Below are positions 16,909-25,197 of a stretch of DNA of 64,000 nucleotides, in pieces. The DNA lies in the NCBI RefSeq assembly GCF_005491425.1, contig NZ_CP028083.1, forward strand, positions 3,348,001 through 3,412,000, given 5' to 3'. The notes under the pieces are model-generated. The model did no database searches, was not told the origin of the DNA, and was given only the letters and a program-made list of their open reading frames with translations. The DNA comes from Lysinibacillus sp. SGAir0095. GTDB taxonomy: Bacteria > Bacillota > Bacilli > Bacillales_A > Planococcaceae. The translations under genes were made by a program, and so were the position numbers. Numbering within the stretch: position 1 is the first letter of the stretch; each line of letters begins with the position of its first letter.

Positions 16909-17598
16909 TTGAACATCTCCTTAGACAAATCAATTCTTCAAACAAACGACCAAGTCAAAATCGGCATTATCCATTATACCAAAATTGTTGTGTCAGAATC
17001 TCCTCAAATGATAAAAGGACGCACACAACTTTATCAGGAAAACTTGTATTTGGAACTTCAAGAAAATCCTGTAACTCAAAGAGAAGGAATTGCGGAATGG
17101 CGGACTGTTTGGAAGTCATTTGGCGCTGATCCCAATCGCTATCGACATTCTGCTGAAAGCTTGATGCGCCGAATTGCAAAACAAAACTATTTAACCCCAT
17201 TCCATTCAGCAGTTGATATCAATAATTTTTTCTCCCTTCAATATGAGATTCCAATTGGTATCTATGATATTGAAAAACTAGTCGGAGATATTGAGATTAC
17301 CCTGGGGACTGAGCAAACTGGATACGATGGGCTAAACGGACGTTTTAATTCTTTGAATCATATTTTATATAGTAAAGATCAAGAAGGGGCTTTTGGTAGT
17401 CCATTTGTTGATTCTGTTCGAACTGCTGTTACAGAGGAAACTTCACACGCATTACAAATTTTCTATTTAAGACCATCATTGGATGAGGCACAATGTCATC
17501 AATTATTAGCAACTGCCGGCAAAATGTTTACACAAGTAAATGGCGGTGACTATGAAAGTTTCTTATTAAACCAGGATAATCTTGTACTTTCAATATAG
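16909..17598 (+). CDS. B3/B4 tRNA-binding domain protein
   Basis: A 229-residue stand-alone B3/B4 domain, the fold used in phenylalanyl-tRNA synthetase beta for substrate binding and editing. Signature segments are REGIAEWRTVWKSFGADPNRYRHS, SAESLMRRIAKQ and NFFSLQYEIPIGIYD. I prefer TTG 16909 because AGGTGA ends 5 bases before it; a GTG at 16900 overlaps that site. Stand-alone proteins of this family are thought to act on free amino acids or mischarged tRNA, but their role is not established. It forms a pair with the DIP1984-like gene (11 bases apart). Confidence 0.85.
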   Translation: MNISLDKSILQTNDQVKIGIIHYTKIVVSESPQMIKGRTQLYQENLYLELQENPVTQREGIAEWRTVWKSFGADPNRYRHSAESLMRRIAKQNYLTPFHSAVDINNFFSLQYEIPIGIYDIEKLVGDIEITLGTEQTGYDGLNGRFNSLNHILYSKDQEGAFGSPFVDSVRTAVTEETSHALQIFYLRPSLDEAQCHQLLATAGKMFTQVNGGDYESFLLNQDNLVLSI

Positions 17599-17609
17599 GG
17601 GTGAATGCT

Positions 17610-18125
17610 ATGAAGAAGATACCATTAGCAGAAGGGGTTAAGTTAAAAAGTATTTTAACGAAAAAAATCCAAGAACTTATCAGTGAAATCCATCATGTCT
17701 CACATGCTGTTGTGGAAAAAGGGCAAGAACCAAAAACATCTGGTCGATCAATCAGTGAAGTAGAAACGGAACTTGCACAAGTGCGGAAAGACTCCAGGTT
17801 ACTGGACAAGCTTATTTACCGAGCAAATATTGATAATACGGTTTCTTTTAAAGGCGAAGAATTGCCAATTGTTGAAGCAATTGAACTAGCATCGCAATTG
17901 CGTGCTGAAGCTAGTCTATATAAACACCTTGGCCAGTCCGAAAAAGAAGCACTTTACCATAGTGCCAGTGAATCTGTCATTTTCTATAACGTTGCCATGT
18001 ACGACCCTGCGGAATACCGAAAACGTGCAATTGAAATAGAAAAAGAGGCACATCGTTTATCGAATTTAATTAATGCAAAGAATTACCAAGTCGAAATTGA
18101 ATTTGATGATTCCAAATATATCTAA
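17610..18125 (+). CDS. DIP1984-like (septicolysin-annotated) protein
   Basis: A 171-residue, mostly alpha-helical protein. The first 110 residues (LKSILTKKIQELISEI, ETELAQVRKDSRLLDKLIYRAN, EAIELASQLRAEASLYKHLG) fit the DIP1984 family, often annotated septicolysin without strong evidence. The C-terminal 60 residues are an acidic helix. ATG 17610 is chosen for AGGGGTG six bases upstream; a GTG at 17601 overlaps that site. It is probably cotranscribed with the B3/B4 gene. No function is established. Confidence 0.7.
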   Translation: MKKIPLAEGVKLKSILTKKIQELISEIHHVSHAVVEKGQEPKTSGRSISEVETELAQVRKDSRLLDKLIYRANIDNTVSFKGEELPIVEAIELASQLRAEASLYKHLGQSEKEALYHSASESVIFYNVAMYDPAEYRKRAIEIEKEAHRLSNLINAKNYQVEIEFDDSKYI

Positions 18126-18154
18126 TCTCGGTGCGGTGAGACTCCAAACCGAGG

Positions 18155-18297
18155 CGTATGTACTGTCGCACGCTTTTTGAAGCATTTAACCAAACCGATT
18201 ACCTGTAACCAGTTACCCTGTGACCTTTAACTAATAACCAACTATAGTCAAAGTTACAAAACTCAATTATAGGAATCTTGAATTGACGGTACATACG
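18155..18297. repeat. 143-bp segment bounded by 13-bp imperfect inverted repeats
   Basis: CGTATGTACTGTC at 18155-18167 and GACGGTACATACG at 18285-18297 are inverted repeats with one mismatch. The interior has repeated TAACCA-type words (18186-18242) and no ORF. A separate hairpin CTCGGT/ACCGAG (18127-18153) lies just before it. It could be a structured leader, a tiny transposon remnant or chance. Confidence 0.4.
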
Positions 18298-18301
18298 TTA
18301 C

Positions 18302-18350
18302 AAAACCACGATTTCTTGCTAATTTAGCGAAAATCGTGGTTTTCCTTTTT
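18302..18350 (+). terminator. Terminator between the DIP1984-like and LD-carboxypeptidase genes
   Basis: A perfect 13-bp stem AAAACCACGATTT (18302-18314; complement 18331-18343) is followed by CCTTTTT. The A-rich left arm may let it also serve the convergent gene. Confidence 0.8.
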
Positions 18351-18362
18351 GAACTTATTGAA

Positions 18363-19274
18363 TTACTCCACACCAGGCAAGATTCGAAGAACCTTTAAAT
18401 CAGCATCCAAAATGGCTTCGACACCTAATGGAATTGCAATATTAGGTTCACAATGACCAATCATAAATCCAGCAACAGTCGGTTTTCCAAATGGTTTTAA
18501 ATACTCTTCAAAAAGTGCCCATACCTCTTCCAATGTTCCATCATTTATAGCAGTAAAGTTTCCAATAACAAATCCAGCTGCCTCTTCTAATTTTCGGGAT
18601 AGACGAAGCTGATTTAACATGCTATCAATATTTTCCATGGACTCTCCAATATCCTCAAGCAACACTATTTTATTTTTCGTAACTACTTCAAATTTAGTTC
18701 CTAATGTACTCACTAAACGGTTTAAATTTCCACCTGTTATTTCCCCTCGTGCATTGCCAGGAATAAGAGTTTTTAAAGGAGTTAGATTTTCGTCGTACTG
18801 TATTTCAAAAGGGGTGAAAAGCTGTTGGAACATTCTTCTCGAAAGATCTGAAAGTTCATTTGACCCTGTAGATGAAAGCATCGGGCCATGAAAAGTAACG
18901 ATATTTGAGAACTCTTGAAAGGCAGTATGGAAATAAGTAACATCTGAGAACCCCCAAAAGATTTTCGGATTTTCCGTTAACGCTTGATAATCAATTCGAT
19001 TTGCAATCCGTGCTGCTCCGTAACCACCTTTTAAACAGAAGATGCCTCTTATTTCTGGATCTTGAATCATTTTATGTAAGTCATTCAGTCGTTCATCATC
19101 CGTACCAGCTAAATATTTCTTTGTAAGCCCCACTGTTTCTCCTAATTTAACTTTCAAACCAAGACTTTCAAGAAGTGCTAACTTTTCCGGCAAGTACTCC
19201 ATTTTAAGTGGTCCACTTAAAGCTAAAACTCCGACTGTATCGCCTTGTTTTAATCGTTGCGGTCTAATTTTCAT
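18363..19274 (-). CDS. S66-family LD-carboxypeptidase (LdcA/MccF type)
   Basis: A 303-residue serine peptidase of the peptidoglycan-recycling or microcin-immunity type. The N-terminal domain has GVLALSGP and CLKGGYGAARI. The nucleophile elbow is WGFSDVTYFHTAF with the catalytic Ser, and GEITGGNLNRLVSTLGT and GHCEPNIAIPLGVEAILD supply the Glu and His regions. No signal peptide, so it acts in the cytoplasm, removing the terminal D-amino acid from recycled muropeptides or hydrolysing a peptide toxin. It has no related neighbours. Confidence 0.87.
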   Translation of the reverse strand: MKIRPQRLKQGDTVGVLALSGPLKMEYLPEKLALLESLGLKVKLGETVGLTKKYLAGTDDERLNDLHKMIQDPEIRGIFCLKGGYGAARIANRIDYQALTENPKIFWGFSDVTYFHTAFQEFSNIVTFHGPMLSSTGSNELSDLSRRMFQQLFTPFEIQYDENLTPLKTLIPGNARGEITGGNLNRLVSTLGTKFEVVTKNKIVLLEDIGESMENIDSMLNQLRLSRKLEEAAGFVIGNFTAINDGTLEEVWALFEEYLKPFGKPTVAGFMIGHCEPNIAIPLGVEAILDADLKVLRILPGVE

Positions 19275-19439
19275 GTTTCTTCCTCCAGACTTTTTAATAA
19301 TGAATCTACTTAAAACTCTTCCAATTTTTCCAATATACGTCTACATTTTAATATTCTCCAGCTATAATAGATATAGTATCTAAAATTAATTGGACGTGCC
19401 GTTAGTGGAGAAATCCCTCCATTTACACTTACTTTTTTA

Positions 19440-19792
19440 AGATGGTACCTCGCCTTCCCAGTCCTTTTCCAAATTGCTATCAAACATGTGAAAGTCGACT
19501 GGCCAAAATTAATAGACAATTGGAAGATTATTCTTGCCCCTTCATTCACCGGGGTTTTGCTTTTAATACACTTATTTATATAGGAGTTTATTATACTACT
19601 TCTATTAATGCTTCCTTGATGAATCCCGCTACACCTATATTTATTTTTATTCTATCATTTATCTTCTTAAAATAACGTTTAATACGCTACCAACTAATTG
19701 GTACAGCAACTTCTTAAACCTGGATTGTATTAGCAGGTATTGTAGTGATCGATGGCGTCATTTTAAAACCGAAAATCCCAAATACCCAGTAA
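19440..19792 (+). pseudogene. Decayed EamA-family (DMT) transporter
   Basis: Frames here join into one broken EamA protein: YLAFPVLFQIAIKHVKVDW, then a segment with APSFTGVLLLIHLFI ending in a stop. A frame change leads to LIYIGVYYTTSINASLMNPATP and FIFILSFIFLK, a stop, RLIRYQLIGTATS, a stop, and finally LAGIVVIDGVILKPK. The last piece resembles the very C-terminus of the family joined straight onto the middle, so a large internal deletion has also occurred. No intact start is present. The remaining parts of the 19275-20027 gap hold nothing I can support. Confidence 0.7.
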
Positions 19793-20027
19793 CAATCTTA
19801 TCTTTCTTTCGATTCTAGTAGTAGTAATAGACTATTTTCTATTCAGGGTAAAAAATTTGTGAGAAAGATGTTTATAGCTATGAAGAAAAGGGTATTAGAA
19901 AGAGATACTATCTGTCTTATTCGTGTTTTTTGATAAAATACTTGTTTTTTCGACTTAATCTATTTAAATTATGCAATATTTATAATAAGATAATATTAAA
20001 TCATTGGAAAAGGTAGGAAACGTAAAA

Positions 20028-22862
20028 ATGAAAAGTAGAATTCGCTTGGGCATACGTTCGAAAATTACCTTTGGATATGTAATAATCGTTCTTGCCTTAA
20101 TATTTTCTGCAATATTTTTAAATAATCAGATGCGCTCACTACAAGATGAACGCAACCAAATTATTAAGTATGATTCCCAGATTCTAGGACTGTCTAATAA
20201 TATTGAAAAAAATATACTGGAAATGCAGGCTGGCAAACGAGGATATATTATTACAGGAGATGATGGCTATTTAGAGAGCTATTATCAAGCCACTGAGAAC
20301 TGGGAAAAGGATTATAATAATCTGTATTCCCTTTTAAAAGATAATCCGGAACAGCAGGAAAAACTGTCGCTTATTAAAGCAACCATAAACCATTGGATCA
20401 GTACATCCGGAGACCCTGTTATCGCTATGAAACGTGATGGAAACACTGGAGAGCTTGCAGAACATTTCAGAGTAGATGAGGGTCGTGCTGATCTTGACTA
20501 TATGGGTCAGCAATTTGAGGAATTTAGAATTGCTGAAAGTGAAGCCATTACAGCCATTACATCAGAATTAGATAATCAAAATAATAGAATTAGTATTGCT
20601 ATTATTGCGTTTCTCATTATTGTTACCTTAACAGCTATAACTATCGCAACAACAGTATCGAGCTCTATTATCAAGACTGTGCAGAATGTTACAAATTCAA
20701 TACATAGAATTAGTGCATCTAAAGGTGATTATGGAGAACGCATTCAAGTAAATACAAATGACGAAATTAAAGAATTAGCAATGGCAACAAATGAATTATT
20801 AGATAGCGTAGAGAATCGAGAATGGTTGCAATCCAACCTCGCTTCCCTTTTGACAAAATACCAAGGTATTTCATCAATCAATAAATTATCTGAGATTTTC
20901 CTAACTGAAATAACGAAGATTACAGATGCTACTTATGGTGCATTTTATATAGCTAATAAAGATCTTGACTCAACAGATTTTATAAAAACAGCATCCTTTT
21001 CTGGTTCAGGTCAAGATATTGGACGAGAATCATTTAAGCTTGGTGAAGGACTAATTGGACAAGTAGCCATAAAGCAACAAGTCTTCCATTCCAATAACTT
21101 GCCAAAAGATTACCGTCTTATTAATACCGGGCTTGGCGAAATACCGCCTCAAAGCCTATTAATCGTTCCTGTTAAATTTGAAGAGAATACAATTGCAGTA
21201 ATTGAACTTGCGTCTATTGAAAATTTCAATACATTAGAAATTGAACTGGTTGAAAACGTGCTGGAGTCCTTTGGGTTAACAGTTAATAGTATTATGGATC
21301 GAATGGAAATTGTTCGCTTATTAAACGAATCCAGAGCGATGACAGAAGAACTGCAAGCTCAATCTGAAGAATTGCAATCACAGTCAGAAGAATTACAATC
21401 TCAATCTGAAGAATTGCAAATGCAAACAGAAGAATTAACTATTATCAATGAACAACTTGAAGAAAGAACAAAAGATGCTGAGGCGAAATCGAAAGAACTA
21501 GAGGTAGCGAAGAAAGAGCTGGAAGCAACTGCAGGACAGCTTATCTTAAGCTCTAATTATAAATCCGAATTCCTAGCCAATATGTCACATGAACTGCGTA
21601 CGCCACTTAACAGTATATTAATATTATCTGAAATGCTTGGTGAGAATGACACGAACAACTTAACAGATGAGCAAGCTGAATTTGCTAAAGTGATTCACTC
21701 TTCCGGACAAGATTTATTGGCATTGATAAATGATATTTTAGATTTATCTAAGGTTGAAGCAGGTAAACTGGATATCCTATTCGGTGAAGTCAACATGGAC
21801 GAACTTCCACATTTATTGGAGCAGACCTTTACACCAATTGCTAAACAAAAAGAGCTTGAATTTAATATTATTAAAGCTTCAAATGTAAATGATATCTTCC
21901 ATACGGATGAAAAACGTTTTAATCAAATTTTGAAAAACCTTTTATCGAATGCCTTTAAATTTACAGAACAAGGATCCGTTACATTAGCAATAAAACAATT
22001 AGAAGAACAACAGATATCCACAAATATGCAACAATTGAGCAAAGATTGGCTGGAAGTAGCCATTATAGATACCGGGATTGGTATATCAAAAGAAAAACAC
22101 CAGCTTATTTTCGAATCGTTCCAACAGGCAGACGGTGCAACAGTCCGTAAATACGGAGGCACAGGGCTTGGTTTATCCATTAGTAAAGAGTTTTCAAAAC
22201 TCCTTGGAGGCTGGATAGATCTAAAAAGTGAAGAAGGAAAAGGCAGTACTTTTACTTTGATTCTTCCGAGCTTGCCAAATGGTTTAAGTGAAGAATGCCT
22301 AAAAGAAATAAATGAAGATTTTACAAATATTGGACATGAAGAAGTTGCAGCTACTCAAATAATGAATGACAACCCTATTGAAGTAGAAATTGTAGAGCAG
22401 CCAGAGCCAGATGTAATCTTAAAACCTACTACTCTTACAGCAGAATTTGATATTTTAGAAGGAAAAAATGTGCTAATAGTGGATGATGACAATCGCAATA
22501 TCTTTGCACTTAAAACAGCACTTGAGCACAATGGCGTCAATATACTAGTAGCAAAACATGGCTTAGAATGTCTAGAAATCATGCAAACAAATAAAGAGAT
22601 AGACTTAGTATTAATGGATATTATGATGCCAGTTATGGATGGTTATGAAACTATGACCAAGATTCGAAAAGAATTAAAATTAACTGAAATTCCAATTATC
22701 GCCATCACTGCAAAAGCAATGAAAAACGACCGAGATAAATGTATTGAGGCCGGTGCATCAGATTACATCAGTAAGCCTATTAACTTAGAGCAATTATTTT
22801 CTGTTTTGCGTGTATGGTTAGTTTCTCAAGGGAGTATGAATAACGATGACTCATCTATCTGA
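20028..22862 (+). CDS. CHASE3-HAMP-GAF hybrid sensor histidine kinase (RsbK-like)
   Basis: A 944-residue membrane kinase: TM1 (about 8-30), extracellular CHASE3 (about 35-175), TM2 (about 185-210), HAMP, a GAF domain (about 265-415) and a coiled coil of repeated EELQSQS units. It continues with HisKA (FLANMSHELRTPLNS), HATPase (GIGISKEKHQLIF, GGTGLGLSISKEF) and a C-terminal receiver (VLIVDDDNRN, LVLMDIMMPVMDG, ISKPI). ATG 20028 is used because AGGTAGG precedes it by about 10 bases; an in-frame TTG at 20004 lacks such a site. The CheR gene overlaps its end by 17 bases. Architecture and neighbours match RsbK of the B. cereus stress pathway. Confidence 0.88.
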   Translation: MKSRIRLGIRSKITFGYVIIVLALIFSAIFLNNQMRSLQDERNQIIKYDSQILGLSNNIEKNILEMQAGKRGYIITGDDGYLESYYQATENWEKDYNNLYSLLKDNPEQQEKLSLIKATINHWISTSGDPVIAMKRDGNTGELAEHFRVDEGRADLDYMGQQFEEFRIAESEAITAITSELDNQNNRISIAIIAFLIIVTLTAITIATTVSSSIIKTVQNVTNSIHRISASKGDYGERIQVNTNDEIKELAMATNELLDSVENREWLQSNLASLLTKYQGISSINKLSEIFLTEITKITDATYGAFYIANKDLDSTDFIKTASFSGSGQDIGRESFKLGEGLIGQVAIKQQVFHSNNLPKDYRLINTGLGEIPPQSLLIVPVKFEENTIAVIELASIENFNTLEIELVENVLESFGLTVNSIMDRMEIVRLLNESRAMTEELQAQSEELQSQSEELQSQSEELQMQTEELTIINEQLEERTKDAEAKSKELEVAKKELEATAGQLILSSNYKSEFLANMSHELRTPLNSILILSEMLGENDTNNLTDEQAEFAKVIHSSGQDLLALINDILDLSKVEAGKLDILFGEVNMDELPHLLEQTFTPIAKQKELEFNIIKASNVNDIFHTDEKRFNQILKNLLSNAFKFTEQGSVTLAIKQLEEQQISTNMQQLSKDWLEVAIIDTGIGISKEKHQLIFESFQQADGATVRKYGGTGLGLSISKEFSKLLGGWIDLKSEEGKGSTFTLILPSLPNGLSEECLKEINEDFTNIGHEEVAATQIMNDNPIEVEIVEQPEPDVILKPTTLTAEFDILEGKNVLIVDDDNRNIFALKTALEHNGVNILVAKHGLECLEIMQTNKEIDLVLMDIMMPVMDGYETMTKIRKELKLTEIPIIAITAKAMKNDRDKCIEAGASDYISKPINLEQLFSVLRVWLVSQGSMNNDDSSI

Positions 22863-23700
22863 CTTTGAACATCATGACCTGAGTACTGAATTTACGGATT
22901 TAGAAGTTGATTTATTACTAAAAGCGATTTTTCGTTTATCCGGTTACGATTTTCGGTTATATAATCGTTCGTCCATAACAAGAAGGATTCATAATCGAAT
23001 GCGAGTAAGTAATCTTTCTACGATTACTCAGCTAACAAATTTAGTCATTCACGACCAAGATTATTTACATCAGATTTTGAATGATTTCTCGATCAACGTA
23101 ACTGAAATGTTCCGAAACCCTTCATTCTTCAGGGCATTTAGAAATGAAGTTATTCCAAAGCTACGTGATTATCCTGAAATTCGAATATGGCATGCAGGAT
23201 GTGCTACAGGCGAAGAGGTATTTTCCATGGCTATTTTAATGGAAGAAGAAGGATTAATGGATAAAACGACTATTTTTGCAACCGATATGAATGAAGATGT
23301 ACTTGAAAAGGCAAAAAATGGTGTTTTCCCTATCCATAAAATGCAGGCATATACCAAAAATTATCAGCTCGCTGGAGGAAAAGAATCTTTCTCTAAATAT
23401 TATAAAACCGATAGACAAAATGCTTACTTTCACAACTCACTATTAAAGAATATAATCTTTGCACAACACAATTTAGTAACTGATCAATCGTTTAATGAGT
23501 TCCATGTGATCATTTGTCGTAATGTGCTTATCTACTTTACACAATTACTGCAAAATCAAGTACAGAATCTATTTTATGAAAGCTTGATGAATGGTGGATA
23601 TCTCGGATTAGGCGATAAAGAAACCCTTCGCTTTGTTGATATTATGTCAAATTATCATGAAGTAAATGGCAATGAACGAATCTATCAAAAATTAAAATAG
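22846..23700 (+). CDS. CheR-type protein-glutamate methyltransferase (RsbM-like)
   Basis: A 284-residue SAM-dependent methyltransferase. The N-terminal helical domain (about 20-75, RLYNRSSITRRIHNRM) precedes a catalytic domain with FSINVTEMFRNPSFF, the SAM loop IWHAGCATGEEVFSMAI, ATDMNEDVLEKA and the motif HVIICRNVLIYF. CheR enzymes methylate glutamates on chemoreceptor-like helices. Overlap with the hybrid kinase suggests the kinase's coiled-coil region as substrate, as RsbM does for RsbK. A classic chemotaxis role with the chemoreceptor at 26.9 kb is the alternative. Confidence 0.9.
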   Translation: MTHLSDFEHHDLSTEFTDLEVDLLLKAIFRLSGYDFRLYNRSSITRRIHNRMRVSNLSTITQLTNLVIHDQDYLHQILNDFSINVTEMFRNPSFFRAFRNEVIPKLRDYPEIRIWHAGCATGEEVFSMAILMEEEGLMDKTTIFATDMNEDVLEKAKNGVFPIHKMQAYTKNYQLAGGKESFSKYYKTDRQNAYFHNSLLKNIIFAQHNLVTDQSFNEFHVIICRNVLIYFTQLLQNQVQNLFYESLMNGGYLGLGDKETLRFVDIMSNYHEVNGNERIYQKLK

Positions 23701-23705
23701 GAACT

Positions 23706-23738
23706 AAAAAACGGATACCGAGAGGGTATCCGTTTTTT
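23706..23738. terminator. Bidirectional terminator between the CheR and PP2C genes
   Basis: A perfect 14-bp stem AAAAAACGGATACC (23706-23719; complement 23725-23738), 5-base loop, with A and T runs at its two ends, between convergent genes. Confidence 0.9.
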
Positions 23739-23739
23739 A

Positions 23740-24879
23740 TTAGGCTTGTACATTTAAAAGAACAAGACACATATCATCCTGTTGATTTGATTGTTTATCC
23801 TTTGGTAGAAGTTCATCTAAAAGTAATTGAGAATCACTCCATTTTTGCTGTGATAAATTTCTGATTCGTACTTCCGACATAGATTCATCTGGTGCGATAG
23901 CTTCAAGTAACCCATCAGTAAATAAAACGATTTGGGCTTCTTTTTCATAATGAATAATTTGTTTCTCAACTTTTATCTCTTCAAAGAATCCTATAGCACA
24001 GCTACCTTGATTTAACGGCTCAATGTGAGTTTCATCTAATAATACATAGCCATGAGGATGTCCTGCATTTACATACTCGATTGTTCTCTTCTCTGTATCT
24101 ACTACTAAATAAATCGCTGTAAAATAGTATTGAATGGATTCCTTTTCATTATGTAATTGCGCCATATAACGATTTAGTTCTTTGACTACATCGACTGGAT
24201 CAATTATCTGTTTGATTGCTTCTCTTAATACCGAGGTTATAAACATACATAATAGCGAAGCCGATATCCCATGACCCATCATATCTAGTAAAATAACCGC
24301 ATAGCGATGATCATTTATTTTATACCAATAATACATATCACCCGCTAAATTAAATGAAGGTAAATAGGATACTTCCACCTGTAATTTTTCATCTTTTAAA
24401 GGGGGACTAAGTAGGCTTCTCTGTACATTTGTTGCAAGATCAAGTTCATATTGAATTTTCTTCTCGTGTTGTGTATGCCAATCTAACTCAGCCTTCAAGC
24501 GTAATGCTACTCGGATACGTGCCAGGAGTTCTACCTTATCAATTGGTTTTGTTATGTAGTCGATTCCACCTAAATCGAGTGCTTCTGCTAATTTATTTTT
24601 GTCGTCTAAAGCTGTGACAAAAATAATCGGAATATCTTTATATCGTTCATTAGCCTTAAGAATTTTACAAGCCTCAATCCCGTCGATTTCGGGCATCATA
24701 ATATCCAAAAGTATTAAATCTACATGCTTAGGAGATGAATTCGGAGCATCAATTTGTAGATAGTCAAAAAGCTCATGTGCAGACGTTAAGGAAACACTAT
24801 CATTATAACCTACACTATTTAATATTTTTTCGATGACAAATAAATTTACTTTATTATCATCTACTAGAAGAATTGTCAC
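23740..24879 (-). CDS. Receiver-PP2C (SpoIIE-type) phosphatase, RsbY-like
   Basis: A 379-residue output protein. The receiver domain (about 1-120) has LLVDDNK, Asp59 in LILLDIMMPEIDG, and TKPID. A PP2C/SpoIIE phosphatase domain (about 165-378) has FNLAGDMYYWYKI, VILLDMMGHGISASLLC, LFTDGLLEA and the final QQDDMCLVLL, keeping the metal-binding aspartates. In the B. cereus RsbK-RsbM-RsbY pathway such a protein dephosphorylates the anti-anti-sigma factor RsbV. No rsbV, rsbW or sigB gene is in the window, so the target here is unknown. Confidence 0.9.
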   Translation of the reverse strand: MTILLVDDNKVNLFVIEKILNSVGYNDSVSLTSAHELFDYLQIDAPNSSPKHVDLILLDIMMPEIDGIEACKILKANERYKDIPIIFVTALDDKNKLAEALDLGGIDYITKPIDKVELLARIRVALRLKAELDWHTQHEKKIQYELDLATNVQRSLLSPPLKDEKLQVEVSYLPSFNLAGDMYYWYKINDHRYAVILLDMMGHGISASLLCMFITSVLREAIKQIIDPVDVVKELNRYMAQLHNEKESIQYYFTAIYLVVDTEKRTIEYVNAGHPHGYVLLDETHIEPLNQGSCAIGFFEEIKVEKQIIHYEKEAQIVLFTDGLLEAIAPDESMSEVRIRNLSQQKWSDSQLLLDELLPKDKQSNQQDDMCLVLLNVQA

Positions 24880-25197
24880 GTATATTTCCCCTATTCCAGT
24901 TATATTGTATCGATATTACTAATTTTCAGACTTAGTTTTTTAACTCCCGTAATCTAACCTTACTTCTTTCATTATACTAAAATGTTTACTGTTTCACGAT
25001 TATATGAACCTACATGTGAAATAATAGATATATTCATATACTCCCTCTTAAGTTATTCCCCATAAAAGAAAATAAAAACCACTTGTTTAAAAAATCGACA
25101 TTAGAGAAGTTCTTTAGTTTAAAATTAAACAAAAAATATTTTTATGATAAACTTAATAAGCTGTTTTAAAATAATCAAACTTAATAGGATGTATTTT
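24880..25197. other. AT-rich gap between divergent PP2C and diguanylate cyclase genes
   Basis: About 320 bases that must hold two divergent promoters. I see no ORF, strong hairpin or repeat. Confidence 0.5.
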
